In this document: one piece after another, positions 45,297-54,112 of the stretch | Layout: each line of letters begins with the position of its first letter | Position numbering within the stretch: the first letter of the stretch is position 1 | Assembly: GCF_001879715.1 (NCBI RefSeq) | Contig: NZ_MNBW01000019.1 | Span: 1 to 56,539, forward strand | Direction: 5' to 3' | Length of the DNA stretch: 56,539 bases | Origin: Nioella nitratireducens | GTDB taxonomy: Bacteria > Pseudomonadota > Alphaproteobacteria > Rhodobacterales > Rhodobacteraceae | Position numbers and translations under genes: made by a program | Notes under the pieces: model-generated | The model's database searches: none | Seen by the model: the letters and a program-made list of their open reading frames with translations, nothing else | Told to the model about the DNA's origin: nothing

Positions 45297-46169
45297 ATGC
45301 AGATGGAATTGATCGAAACCTTCCTTGATCTGTGCGAGACCCGCAGCTTCAACCAGACGGCGGAACGATTGGACATTACCCAATCGACGGTATCGGGCCG
45401 GGTGAAAGCGTTGGAAAAAGCGCTGGACCGGCGGTTGTTTCTGCGCAGCCGGTCGGGGACGTCGCTGACGCTGGAGGGAATGCGCTTTGAACCCCATGCC
45501 CGCGCGCTGCGGGTGAACTGGTCAGAGGCCCTGCGCGCCACCCGCGATGCGGGGCCGACGGCGACGACGCTGCGGGTCGGAATCCAGCGCGACCTGACCA
45601 GCACCAATATTGCCGACTGGGTGCGCGAGGTCAGGGCGTTCCTGCCCGAAACGGCCCTGTATGTAGAGTCGGATTTCTCGGTCCAGATGTGCAACGACCT
45701 TGTGCAGGGCGAATTGGACATTGCCGTGATCTACACGCTCAAACCGCATCCCGACCTGCATTTCGAAACCCTGAAGGAAGTGCGCTTTCGCATGGTTTCC
45801 GACGTGGCCGAGCGCCTGTCGGACGTGCCGCAGGACAGCTATATCATGGCCGAGATCTCGCCCGCCTTCGATCGGGTCCATCGCAGCCTGCTGCCAGAGC
45901 TTGGGAATGCGCCGGTTCGGTGCGGGCAGAATTCCTTGCTGGAGGCGCTGGTCACGTCGCTTGGCGGCACGGCCTATGTTCTGGAGGAAACGGCAGAAGC
46001 CCTAGTAGCATCGGGCCGCTTCGCCTTTGTCAAGAAAGCGCCGATCATTCCGCAGCCGGTCTATTCGGCGATCCATCTTCGCAATCGCCACCGGTCGTCG
46101 CACCGCAGGTTGATCCAGATGCTCGCGGCCCATTTCGCCGACCGACCGGCCCCGCCGATCAGCGTTTGA
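45297..46169 (+). CDS. LysR family transcriptional regulator
   Basis: A 290-residue regulator. The DNA-binding helix-turn-helix reads ETRSFNQTAERLDITQSTVS with GRVKALEKALDRRLF. The ligand domain (residues 90-285) lacks strong clues to the effector; glycine betaine or dimethylglycine would fit the context. It is divergent from the methyltransferase/dehydrogenase operon. The last 11 bases overlap the convergent AbrB-type gene. Confidence 0.92.
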   Translation: MQMELIETFLDLCETRSFNQTAERLDITQSTVSGRVKALEKALDRRLFLRSRSGTSLTLEGMRFEPHARALRVNWSEALRATRDAGPTATTLRVGIQRDLTSTNIADWVREVRAFLPETALYVESDFSVQMCNDLVQGELDIAVIYTLKPHPDLHFETLKEVRFRMVSDVAERLSDVPQDSYIMAEISPAFDRVHRSLLPELGNAPVRCGQNSLLEALVTSLGGTAYVLEETAEALVASGRFAFVKKAPIIPQPVYSAIHLRNRHRSSHRRLIQMLAAHFADRPAPPISV

Positions 46170-47223
46170 GCCAGCGAAAGACCAACGGGCCGGTGAAGAT
46201 AACCAGCACGATGCGCACGATATGGGTGATCGAGACATAGGCGATGTCGCCGCCCATGGCGAAGGCCAAAAGGCTCATCTCGGTCAGGCCCCCCGGCGAA
46301 TACGCAAGGAACGCCTGACTGACATGGGTGCCGGTCAGCCATGCCACGACCGAGGCAAAGCCAAGGCCGGTCGCCAACATCCCAAGGGTGGAAAAGATGC
46401 CAAGAAACAGGTCGCGCCCGACCTCTTTAGCGCTGGCACCGATGAAGCGGCACCCGATGATGGTGCCCATCACGATCTGCGCGGCAACCACCAGAACCGT
46501 CGGCGGCGGCACCGTGACGAGGTGAAAGAAATGTGCAGCGCCCGACAGCAGCATCGGCCCGAGGATCGGCGCGGCAGGCATGCGGAGCGATCGGCCAAGG
46601 AAGGCCCCTGCAACGGCACAGGCCGCGAGAATGAGGTAATCGGCCAGCCCCACATCCCATATCCCGGTCCACGCGCGGCCCTGACCGCTGGAGGTGACTC
46701 CAAGCGCCAAGCCGAAATAAAGGGCGACGAAGCCGATCACCAACAAGATGCGGCTGGCATGGGCCAACGCGATGCTCTTTTCGTTGCCCCCCTGTTCGGC
46801 CCCGAGGATCAGCATCTCGTTCAGGCCGCCGGGCATGGCGCTGAAATAGGCGGTGACCGGGTCGTATTTTCCGATCTTGCGATAGAACAGGAAGGAACTG
46901 CCAGCCGCGACCATCAGGAAGGGGGGCAGGACCAGAAAGCTCACCAGCCAGTCGCCGAGGGCCGACAGGATATCCGGCGAAATCCGGGACCCGAGCAGCA
47001 CGCCGATGACGGGAATCACGATCGGGCGCAGTTTGGCCGGGCCGGAGGTCGGGGCGTGTAGCATGGCCGCGATGGTGTTGCCGATCATCGGCCCCAGCAT
47101 CCACGGCAGCGGCAGCCCGAGCGAATAGGCAAGCAGCCCGGTCAGGATTCCGAGGGCAAGGGCGAGTCCCGCCCGCACCTGTTTTCGGTCGAGCAGGCTT
47201 GCTGTGCTCTCGGCGGTGCTCAC
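46159..47223 (-). CDS. AbrB family membrane protein (putative ammonia monooxygenase-type)
   Basis: A 354-residue membrane protein with ten or so helices arranged as an internal duplication, the AbrB/COG3180 family. Each repeat has a glycine-rich PGGLNEML or [11 protein letters not shown] motif (residues near 128 and 310) and [16 protein letters not shown] in the first helix pair. Despite old names it is neither the AbrB repressor nor a proven monooxygenase; transport is plausible. It ends opposite the LysR gene and shares a 4-base overlap with trhO upstream reading. Confidence 0.82.
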   Translation of the reverse strand: MSTAESTASLLDRKQVRAGLALALGILTGLLAYSLGLPLPWMLGPMIGNTIAAMLHAPTSGPAKLRPIVIPVIGVLLGSRISPDILSALGDWLVSFLVLPPFLMVAAGSSFLFYRKIGKYDPVTAYFSAMPGGLNEMLILGAEQGGNEKSIALAHASRILLVIGFVALYFGLALGVTSSGQGRAWTGIWDVGLADYLILAACAVAGAFLGRSLRMPAAPILGPMLLSGAAHFFHLVTVPPPTVLVVAAQIVMGTIIGCRFIGASAKEVGRDLFLGIFSTLGMLATGLGFASVVAWLTGTHVSQAFLAYSPGGLTEMSLLAFAMGGDIAYVSITHIVRIVLVIFTGPLVFRWLKR

Positions 47224-48125
47224 CCGCCAGCCATGTGGCGGTCGCCACGGGCCTTGGCCAGGTCGATCTGACGCTGGCGTTCTCGGAACCGCTCGCGGTC
47301 TGCGTCGCTATGTTCGGCCAGGCATTGGTGACAGGACACGCCGTCCTCGAATTCGGGGCGGGTGCGGTCCTGGGGTTGCAGCGGACGGCGGCAGGCGCGG
47401 CACAGGATATGCGGGCCTTCTGTCAGGCCGTGTCCGACCGAGACGCGTTCATCGAAGACGAAGCACTCGCCATGCCAGAGGCTTTCATCCTCGGGCACAT
47501 CCTCCAGATATTGCAGGATGCCGCCCTTGAGGTGATAGACCTCGTCCACCCCCTGTTCGATCAGGAAGTTCGTGGACTTTTCGCACCGGATGCCGCCAGT
47601 GCAGAACATGGCGATACGCTTGTTGTGGAAGCGATCCTTGTTTGCCGCCCACCATGCCGGAAATTCGCGGAAGCTGGCGGTTTCGGGGTCCACCGCGCCC
47701 GCGAAAGTGCCGATGGCGATTTCGTAGTCGTTGCGGGTGTCGATCACCGCCACGTCGGGCGCGGATATCAGAGCATTCCAATCCTTGGGCCGCACATAGT
47801 GGCCGACCTTGGCCTTGGGGTCGACGCCCGGCACGCCCATGGTGACGATCTCTTTCTTCAGCCGCACCTTGAGACGGGGGAAGGGCATTTCGGTCGCGGT
47901 GCTTTCCTTCCACTCCAGATCGGCGCAGCCCGGCAGGGCGCGGATATGGGCCAGTGCAGCGTCGATCCCGGCGCGCGGGCCAGCGATGGTGCCGTTGATC
48001 CCCTCTTGCGCGATCAAAACCGAGCCGCGCACGCCACCTGACTCGCATACCGCGCGCAGCGGTCCACGCAAGGCGTCGGGGTCATCGAAGCGGGTGAAAT
48101 GATAGAGCGCGGCAACTGTGAACAT
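47220..48125 (-). CDS. trhO: tRNA uridine(34) hydroxylase TrhO (rhodanese family)
   Basis: Oxygen-dependent hydroxylation of wobble uridine in tRNA. A ferredoxin-like N-terminal domain ([18 protein letters not shown]) is followed by a rhodanese domain with the essential Cys in [16 protein letters not shown] (near residue 180) and a C-terminal zinc-ribbon-like Cys pair set ([13 protein letters not shown]). It has 301 residues. The frame is open to 48242, but that part crosses two hairpins, so the ATG at 48125 was chosen. Confidence 0.9.
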   Translation of the reverse strand: MFTVAALYHFTRFDDPDALRGPLRAVCESGGVRGSVLIAQEGINGTIAGPRAGIDAALAHIRALPGCADLEWKESTATEMPFPRLKVRLKKEIVTMGVPGVDPKAKVGHYVRPKDWNALISAPDVAVIDTRNDYEIAIGTFAGAVDPETASFREFPAWWAANKDRFHNKRIAMFCTGGIRCEKSTNFLIEQGVDEVYHLKGGILQYLEDVPEDESLWHGECFVFDERVSVGHGLTEGPHILCRACRRPLQPQDRTRPEFEDGVSCHQCLAEHSDADRERFRERQRQIDLAKARGDRHMAGG

Positions 48126-48169
48126 GCCGCTGAAATACGCCCAATTGAAACAGGGAACAAGAGGCCCAA

Positions 48170-48223
48170 GCCCGGTGGATCCACCGGGCGCAAGGCGGCA
48201 CGAGTCGTTGATTTTCGTGCCGC
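48170..48223 (-). other. Tandem stable hairpins in the leader of trhO
   Basis: Two adjacent palindromes: a perfect 20-base one centred on GGATCC (48170-48189) and a 9-base stem GCGGCACGA/TCGTGCCGC (48195-48203 with 48215-48223). They lie between the amine-oxidase stop (48282) and the trhO start (48125) on the minus strand. No T-run follows, so they may be an RNA-stability element or leader structure rather than a terminator. Confidence 0.55.
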
Positions 48224-48281
48224 AACGGGGGCAGTGTGGCAAACGGAGGTTCGCTTGGCGGCTGGCTGGTGCGGTGATGGA

Positions 48282-49574
48282 TCAAAGCCCGAGCGCGTCC
48301 ATCATCCGATAGGTCGTAACCGTCGCTGCAACTCCGAGCTTGCGAAACCGATGGAAGGGGATTGGCTGAGCTTCTGTCACCGGGAATGGCAAATCGGCCT
48401 CTGCCGTGCCAGTGCCCCAATCGGCCAGCATCTTTCCCATGGCCGTGGCCAAGGCCACCCCGCGCCCGTTATAGCCGAGCGCGGCAAGCGCACCGGGGGC
48501 AACGCGTATGACCTTGGGATAATGATCGGGCGTCACCGCAACGAACCCGCCCCATGCATGGCGCCAGCCAAAAGGTGCAAGCTGTGGGAACATCTGCACG
48601 CTGGCCTTGCGCAGTGCCGCCAGTCGGGCCGCAGTGGCCCGGTCGCCATAGGCCCCGCGCCCGCCCATGACGAACCTGCCAGCGGCATCTTTCCGAAAGT
48701 AAAGCAACAGGCGCCGCAGATCCGAGGGCGCTTGCCCGCCCGGCAGGATGGTTTGCGCGATGTCGTCAGGCAGCGGGTCGGTGGCAACCTGCACCGAGCG
48801 GACAGGCACCACGGTTTTCGCAAGCCCCGGTATCAGGCCATCGGTGTAGCCGTTGGTCGCAAGGACGAGCTTGCCCGCGCGCACCGTGCCTGTCCGTGTG
48901 TGCACGACATGGTGGCCGTCCGTCATCGTCAGCGCCGTTGCACGGCTGTTTCCATGGATCACCGCGCCGGCCTTGTCGGCGGCAACGGCCAGTCCGGTAG
49001 CATAGTTCAGCGGGTGCAGGTTGCCGCCGCGCAGGTCGATCAGGCCGCCCCGATAGGCGGTGGTGCCGATCATCGCGGCGGTTTCATCGCGCGACAGCAT
49101 CCGAACCGGTTGTTCCCGCGCGGCCCATTGGTCGGCCTTGCCTTGCAGGTCGCGCAAGGTGGCGGGGCTGTGCGCGGCGCGAATCCAGCCGACGGGGCGG
49201 GGGTCGCAGGGAATGCCGTGGCGTTCGATAAGATCGAAGACCAACCGTCCGGCGCCTCCGGCGAAGGCGACCATGCGGGCCCCGACCTCTCGTCCGAACC
49301 GATCTTCTGCGTCGTCAGGGTCGACATGCAGGCCCGGATTGACTTGGCCGCCGTTGCGCCCCGAGGCGCCCCAGCCCGGCTGTTCGGCCTCCAGCAGGAC
49401 CACGCGCAGCCCGGCCTCGGCGGCATGAAGCGCGGCAGAGAGCCCGGTGAACCCGCCCCCGACGATGGCCAGATCGGCCTCGGCCTCGCCAGTCAGGGGC
49501 GGAAAGACCGGGGCCGGGGTTGCTGTCGCGGTCCAAAGGCTATCGGCGATCACGGGGCGGTCATTGGGGATCAT
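48282..49574 (-). CDS. FAD-dependent amine oxidase, gamma-glutamylputrescine oxidase-like
   Basis: DAO-superfamily flavoprotein of 430 residues. The N-terminal FAD site is LAIVGGGFTGLSAALHAAEA followed by GWGASGRNGGQV, the arrangement of PuuB/OrdL oxidases and D-amino-acid dehydrogenases. The C-terminal FAD loop is GYNGRGVALATAMGKML. The natural amine is unknown; no other puu genes are near. Soluble. It is divergent from pncA. Confidence 0.85.
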   Translation of the reverse strand: MIPNDRPVIADSLWTATATPAPVFPPLTGEAEADLAIVGGGFTGLSAALHAAEAGLRVVLLEAEQPGWGASGRNGGQVNPGLHVDPDDAEDRFGREVGARMVAFAGGAGRLVFDLIERHGIPCDPRPVGWIRAAHSPATLRDLQGKADQWAAREQPVRMLSRDETAAMIGTTAYRGGLIDLRGGNLHPLNYATGLAVAADKAGAVIHGNSRATALTMTDGHHVVHTRTGTVRAGKLVLATNGYTDGLIPGLAKTVVPVRSVQVATDPLPDDIAQTILPGGQAPSDLRRLLLYFRKDAAGRFVMGGRGAYGDRATAARLAALRKASVQMFPQLAPFGWRHAWGGFVAVTPDHYPKVIRVAPGALAALGYNGRGVALATAMGKMLADWGTGTAEADLPFPVTEAQPIPFHRFRKLGVAATVTTYRMMDALGL

Positions 49575-49688
49575 GGCGACACCTTTTTCATGCCCGAACC
49601 CTCGACCATAGGCCCCGGCCCGGTCAACCGCATTGACCCATGCCGCGCCGGGCCCTAGGCCTTGTGGTCAAGAAACAGGAGGCCGCAT

Positions 49689-50285
49689 ATGACCCATGCC
49701 TTGATCGTCATCGACGTGCAAAATGATTTCTGCCCCGGCGGTGCGTTGGCCGTGCCCGAGGGCGACGTGATCGTGCCGGGTATCAACGCCTTGATGCCAG
49801 AGGTCGACGCCGTGGTGTTGACACAGGATTGGCACCCCGCGGGGCATTCCAGTTTTGCCTCTCGGCATTCGGGGCAAGACCCCTATGCCTTGATCGAGAT
49901 GCCCTACGGTCCACAGGTGCTGTGGCCCGACCATTGCGTGCAGGGGTCCAATGGGGCCGCGTTTCACGCCGATCTCGACGTCGATCGGGCCGATCTGATC
50001 ATTCGCAAGGGCTTTCAGCCCGCAATCGACAGCTATTCGGCCTTTTTCGAGAATGACCGCACGACCCCCACGGGGCTGGAGGGTTACCTGCGCACGCGCG
50101 GGATCGACCGGTTGACGATGGTGGGCCTTGCCACGGATTTCTGCGTCAATTTCTCGGCGGTGGATGCGGCCCGACTGGGGTTCCAGATCACCGTGCGGCA
50201 GGATCTGTGCCGGGCGATCGACCTCGACGGGTCGCTTGCAGCGGCCATCGAGGGAATGGCGATGGCGGGGGTCGCGCTGCAATAG
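49689..50285 (+). CDS. pncA: Nicotinamidase PncA
   Basis: Hydrolyses nicotinamide to nicotinate in NAD recycling. The catalytic triad is visible: Asp in VIDVQNDFCPGG, Lys in IIRKGFQP and Cys in LATDFCVNF. Metal ligands are in DWHPAGHSSFAS. It has 198 residues, typical. The strong site CAGGAGG precedes the ATG at 49689. It ends opposite the glycosyltransferase-like gene with a 9-base gap. Confidence 0.94.
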   Translation: MTHALIVIDVQNDFCPGGALAVPEGDVIVPGINALMPEVDAVVLTQDWHPAGHSSFASRHSGQDPYALIEMPYGPQVLWPDHCVQGSNGAAFHADLDVDRADLIIRKGFQPAIDSYSAFFENDRTTPTGLEGYLRTRGIDRLTMVGLATDFCVNFSAVDAARLGFQITVRQDLCRAIDLDGSLAAAIEGMAMAGVALQ

Positions 50286-50294
50286 CAGGGTGGT

Positions 50295-51380
50295 TCAGGC
50301 TTTGCCGGAGCGCACTTGCGCGGCGAATGCCTCGATCTCCTCGGCCGCGTTGTCGAGGTTGGACGCAATGTCTCCAAACCGGTTTCGAAGGGCGTCGCAA
50401 GATGCCGCAGAGCTGTGCGGTGCGTCTGAAAACGCCTGAAGCGAGGCGGGATCGGTGATCTGCGGCAACCCCGTGAACTTGTCGGAATCGTTGGCGAACA
50501 CCGCTGCCGGTCGGCCTGCATACACCCCGTCCAAAAGGGCCGTGGAAGGGGTCGATACCATCAGGTCCGATACCGCCAGGATGTCGGTCATGGTCATGCC
50601 CCGCAGCGGGCCGCTGCCCTGATGGGAAAGCACCACATTCGGACAGGCGGCCAGACGGCGATCAAGCTCGGCCATCGGCGCGCGCTTCTTGCCCCGGTGG
50701 GATCGCAGGATGGTCAACACGTCGGGGTTGGCGCGGGCGAAGCCTTCGATCAAGTCATAGCAGGTGCGGATCTGCTCCTGCGAAAAGCGATCTTGCCACC
50801 GGAACGAATGGCAAAAGAGCAACCTCTGGCGATACGCCGCGACTGCTGGGGCCACGCCCGGCGGCAGGGGGCGCGGGTCAAGGACGGCGGGTTTCAGAAA
50901 ACCCACGGATGCCGCCTTGCCGATGGCCGGGCCGAAGACCGACGGGTCGGGCGGTTCATACAGCAGAACGAGGGCGGAGTCCCACGGCAGCGGCCCGCCG
51001 CTATCCGAATAGGTCCAGTCGCGTTGAATCACCCCATGCTGCACCGAGACACAGGGTTTGCCCGCCCGCGAAATCGCCGCGGTTCGTTTGCCATGGGCCG
51101 TTTCATCTGTGGCGGGATCAGAGAGGCCAAGCAATATGTCGAAGCGCTTGAGATACGGCCGGTAGAGATGCTTCAACCACCGGTTCGGCCGCACGACCGG
51201 CACCATCCCCGCACCGCGCAGAAGCGGCAGCGCCCGAGGTTCCTTGCGAGCAAGGGCCGTTGTCGCAAAGACGTTGACGTCAACCCGGCCCCGCGCCGCC
51301 AAGACCCGCAGCAGCGCAAAAAGCGCCTCGAAATCGGGCAACCCGTTCAGGAAGACACCGATCCGCGCCTTGCCGTTCAC
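50295..51380 (-). CDS. Glycosyltransferase-like protein linked to pseBC
   Basis: A 361-residue soluble protein. The C-terminal half (DVLTILRSHRGKKRAPM, then SDLMVSTPSTALLDGVYAGRPAAVFAND) looks like the nucleotide-binding half of a GT-B enzyme of the CDP-glycerol glycerophosphotransferase or capsule type. The first 30 residues (RIGVFLNGLPDFEALFALL) resemble the start of a Rossmann domain. It starts with GTG in a GTGA overlap with pseC. It lacks the PseG hydrolase signature. Transfer of a sugar in the same glycan pathway is inferred. Confidence 0.62.
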   Translation of the reverse strand: MNGKARIGVFLNGLPDFEALFALLRVLAARGRVDVNVFATTALARKEPRALPLLRGAGMVPVVRPNRWLKHLYRPYLKRFDILLGLSDPATDETAHGKRTAAISRAGKPCVSVQHGVIQRDWTYSDSGGPLPWDSALVLLYEPPDPSVFGPAIGKAASVGFLKPAVLDPRPLPPGVAPAVAAYRQRLLFCHSFRWQDRFSQEQIRTCYDLIEGFARANPDVLTILRSHRGKKRAPMAELDRRLAACPNVVLSHQGSGPLRGMTMTDILAVSDLMVSTPSTALLDGVYAGRPAAVFANDSDKFTGLPQITDPASLQAFSDAPHSSAASCDALRNRFGDIASNLDNAAEEIEAFAAQVRSGKA

Positions 51381-52540
51381 GCCAGCGCGTCTTTCAGTGC
51401 GGCAACCACCCGGTCCTGTTGTTCCTCGTCCAGTCCGAAGTAGAGCGGGATCGAGATTGCCCGGTCGTAATACCATTCCGACACCGGGAAATCGCCGGGT
51501 TTGAAGCCGAGCCGCCGGTAATCGGGCTGGGTATGCACCGGGATGTAATGCACGTTCGCGCCAATACCCGCCGCGCGCAGGGCATCGAAGACCGCGCGCC
51601 GCGTGTGGTTGGTTCGGTCGGTGTCGATCAGGATCGGGTAGAGATGCAGGGCAGAATAGCTGTCGGGGTTCTGCCACGGCAGGATCAGCGGCAGATCGGC
51701 CAGCAACGCATCATAGCGTTTCGCCATCTTCTGGCGATGCGCGACGAAATCGGCCAGCCGCCTGGCCTGGCTGACGCCAAGCGCCGCCTGCATTTCGGTC
51801 ATCCGGTAATTCAGGCCAAGCGCGACCTGATCGTATTCCCACGGTTCAGCGTTTTCGCTTTCCATCAGCGCCGGGTCGCGGGTGACCCCATGCGACCGGA
51901 AAAGGCCCATTTGCGCGGCAAGGTCGGCGTTCTGCGTTGTGGCGAGGCCACCTTCGGCTGTTGTGATGATCTTCACCGGATGGAAGCTGAAGACACAGAT
52001 GTCAGAGAAGGCACAGGCCCCGATGGGCTGGCCATCATAACTGCCGCCGATGCAGTGGCTGGCGTCTTCGATCACGCGGATGCCGTGTTTTTGCGCAATC
52101 GCACCGATGGCCTTCATATCCGCCGACTGGCCCGCGAAATGAACCGGGATCAGGATGTCGGGCTTGCGGTCCGCCGTGGCAAGCTTGGCCTCCAGCGCGA
52201 CGGGGTCCATGCAGTAATCGCTGGCGCGGATATCGACAAAATCCACATCTGCCCCGCAGAGCCGCCCGACATTGGCCGACGCCACGAAGGTATTGGGGAC
52301 GGTCCACAGCAGGCCACCGGGTTTCAGCCCAAGCGCGAGGCAGGCAATATGCAGTGCCGAGGTGGCAGAGTTCACCGCCACCGCATGGGCCGCGCCGGTG
52401 GCACCTGCAATCGCGGCCTCGAATTCCGGCACCTTGGGCCCCTGCGTCAGGAAATCCGAGCGCAGCACCTCTACCACGGCGGCGATGTCGTCTTCCGAGA
52501 TGTCCTGCCGACCGTAGGGGATGAAGCCCGTATCCGCCAT
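51377..52540 (-). CDS. pseC: UDP-4-keto-sugar aminotransferase PseC
   Basis: PLP-dependent DegT/DnrJ/EryC1 aminotransferase of 387 residues, making UDP-4-amino-4,6-dideoxy-N-acetyl-altrosamine. It starts FIPYGRQDISEDDIAAVVEV as in PseC; the PLP lysine is in FSFHPVKIITTAEGG and the Asp that holds the pyridine nitrogen is in VIEDASHCIGG. The GLNYRMTEMQAALG motif is conserved. ATGA overlap with pseB upstream. Confidence 0.92.
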   Translation of the reverse strand: MADTGFIPYGRQDISEDDIAAVVEVLRSDFLTQGPKVPEFEAAIAGATGAAHAVAVNSATSALHIACLALGLKPGGLLWTVPNTFVASANVGRLCGADVDFVDIRASDYCMDPVALEAKLATADRKPDILIPVHFAGQSADMKAIGAIAQKHGIRVIEDASHCIGGSYDGQPIGACAFSDICVFSFHPVKIITTAEGGLATTQNADLAAQMGLFRSHGVTRDPALMESENAEPWEYDQVALGLNYRMTEMQAALGVSQARRLADFVAHRQKMAKRYDALLADLPLILPWQNPDSYSALHLYPILIDTDRTNHTRRAVFDALRAAGIGANVHYIPVHTQPDYRRLGFKPGDFPVSEWYYDRAISIPLYFGLDEEQQDRVVAALKDALA

Positions 52541-53550
52541 CAGAAGTGCCCGATGGTTTCCGCGTTGGCCTGAATCCAGGCGCGCAACGTGTCGATATCC
52601 ATCCAGTCGGCATTGTTGTCCGACGTGTAGGCGAAACCGTCTGACACTTTCCGACCATCCTTGATCCGGACCGCATCCCTGGACCAGTTGTGAATCGCGG
52701 GCAGGATCTTGAAGTGCTCGTCATACTCGTAGGTATGCGGCGCGTCCTCTTCGCCGATCATCTGCTCGTGCAGTTTTTCACCGGGGCGGATGCCGACCAC
52801 CTCATGCTCGAAGCCGGGCAGGCAGGCCTCGGCGATGTCGAGGATGTTCATCGACGGGATCTTCTTGACGTAGATTTCGCCGCCAACCATGTCGTTGAAA
52901 GCGTGCCAGACCAGTTCCACGCCTTGCGGCAGGGTGATCATGAAGCGGGTCATGCGGGTGTCGGTGATCGGCAGTTTGGCACCGTCGCCCATGGATTTGA
53001 AGAACGGGATGACCGAGCCGCGCGACCCCATGACATTGCCGTAGCGCACCACCGAGAAGCGGCAGCCATCGCCACCGGCATAGGAATTGCCCGCAACGAA
53101 CAGCTTGTCCGAGGCCAGCTTGGTCGCGCCATACAGGTTGATCGGAGACGAGGCCTTGTCCGTCGAAAGCGCCACGCATTTCTTGACGCCCTTGTCGATG
53201 CAGGCGTCGATCAGGTTCATCGCGCCGTTGACGTTGGTCTTGACGCATTCGAACGGGTTGTATTCCGCGGTCGGCACGATCTTGGTCGCCGCTGCGTGAA
53301 CGACATAATCGACCCCGTCGAGCGCGCGATACAGGCGGTCCCGGTCGCGCACATCGCCGATGAAGAACCGCACGCGGGGGTCGTTGCCGAATTTCTTGGC
53401 CATATCCCACTGTTTCATCTCATCGCGGGAATAAATGATCAGCCGGGCGGGATCGTATTTTTCCAGCGTCATGGGCACGAAGTGGGACCCGAAGGACCCG
53501 GTGCCGCCGGTCAGCAGGATGGAGGCGTTTTTTTCCATGATATCGCTCAT
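52540..53550 (-). CDS. pseB: UDP-GlcNAc 4,6-dehydratase (inverting) PseB
   Basis: First enzyme of pseudaminic acid synthesis; NADP-dependent, 336 residues. Rossmann motif LLTGGTGSFGSHFV, then RDEMKQWDM and the catalytic stretch STDKASSPINLYGATKLASD (quoted: STDKASSPINLYGATK) identify FlaA1/PseB. The frame extends upstream into the tRNA-Pro region; the ATG at 53550 was chosen since the family begins there. It heads the operon pseB-pseC-glycosyltransferase. Confidence 0.93.
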   Translation of the reverse strand: MSDIMEKNASILLTGGTGSFGSHFVPMTLEKYDPARLIIYSRDEMKQWDMAKKFGNDPRVRFFIGDVRDRDRLYRALDGVDYVVHAAATKIVPTAEYNPFECVKTNVNGAMNLIDACIDKGVKKCVALSTDKASSPINLYGATKLASDKLFVAGNSYAGGDGCRFSVVRYGNVMGSRGSVIPFFKSMGDGAKLPITDTRMTRFMITLPQGVELVWHAFNDMVGGEIYVKKIPSMNILDIAEACLPGFEHEVVGIRPGEKLHEQMIGEEDAPHTYEYDEHFKILPAIHNWSRDAVRIKDGRKVSDGFAYTSDNNADWMDIDTLRAWIQANAETIGHF

Positions 53551-53616
53551 CTTGTCGGTTGCGAGCCTTCTCGCAGGGATTGCAGGCGGGATCAAGTTGA
53601 GCGGCGCATTTCCCGC

Positions 53617-53645
53617 TTGCAAAGGCATGATTCCCCCGCTATCCC
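53617..53645 (+). promoter_or_regulatory. Candidate promoter of tRNA-Pro
   Basis: TTGCAA (53617-53622) and TATCCC (53640-53645) with a 17-base spacer end 12 bases before the tRNA. The match is fair. It lies in the 107-base divergent spacer upstream of pseB. Confidence 0.45.
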
Positions 53646-53657
53646 GCCCGGCACGGT

Positions 53658-53734
53658 CGGAGTGTAGCTCAGCCTGGTAGAGCACTGTCTTCGGGAGGCA
53701 GGGGTCGGAGGTTCGAATCCTCTCACTCCGACCA
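53658..53734 (+). tRNA. tRNA-Pro (anticodon CGG)
   Basis: A 77-base cloverleaf with CCA encoded. Acceptor stem CGGAGTG/CACTCCG is perfect; the anticodon stem CTGTC/GGCAG encloses loop TTCGGGA, anticodon CGG; the T-arm has GGTTCGAATCC. It reads CCG proline codons. The AT-richer island starts right after its 3' end, so it is the likely attachment site. Confidence 0.97.
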
Positions 53735-54088
53735 ATAAAATCAAAGATTTAGATGAGAATACATGCCGCCAATTGGGTGTATTGTCTCGATTTTGTCTCA
53801 GCCATAGAAGTGCAACCATGCCCGGGATCGAAGTAGGCTTAGCATAGGTAGCCTACTAGAACCGCACCGAGGCGCGGTGCATTGCTTAAGCAAACGAGTA
53901 CTTCACCGATGTCCGCCAAGTCCCGCAGATTGCTCGCACCACGAGGAATCTTGTGCAGGATGAGCCCTGTAGTACCGGCACTCTGCTTTGATGACCTGAG
54001 CGCCCTCCAGAGGACGGGTCGCCCTTGCTAGATATGCTGTATTGCAGGCGACCATGTCGACCTTGCTGGCAACGGCGCTTCACACTGC
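53735..54088. other. Gene-free spacer between tRNA-Pro and the defence module
   Basis: No gene is supported. Two neighbouring hairpins are present: GTAGGCT/AGCCTAC (53833-53839 with 53850-53856) and GCACCG/CGGTGC (53864-53869 with 53875-53880). A minus-strand open stretch at 53886-54083 has no recognisable domain and may be a fragment. The first 90 bases after the tRNA carry two copies of TGTCTC. Confidence 0.4.
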
Positions 54089-54112
54089 TGATTTTTCGGG
54101 TAAAATCATCAT
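54079..54112 (+). promoter_or_regulatory. Promoter with overlapping operator for the AAA/HNH module
   Basis: TTCACA (54079-54084), a 16-base spacer, then TAAAAT (54101-54106) make a sigma70-like promoter. An inverted repeat TGATTTT-N6-AAAATCA (54089-54108) covers the -10 box. With the -10 ending at 54106 the expected transcript start is at the A of the ATG (54113), and there is no ribosome site, so a leaderless mRNA is predicted. Confidence 0.5.

Noticed and set aside
48126-48242. In-frame N-terminal extension of TrhO starting like a zinc ribbon ([12 protein letters not shown])
   Set aside because: The extension is encoded by two hairpins and lacks a second Cys pair in the right place; TrhO proteins start at the ATG at 48125.
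50295-51380. PseG hydrolase completing the pathway
   Set aside because: The chain lacks the PseG/MurG-like N-terminal pattern and looks like a capsule-type transferase.
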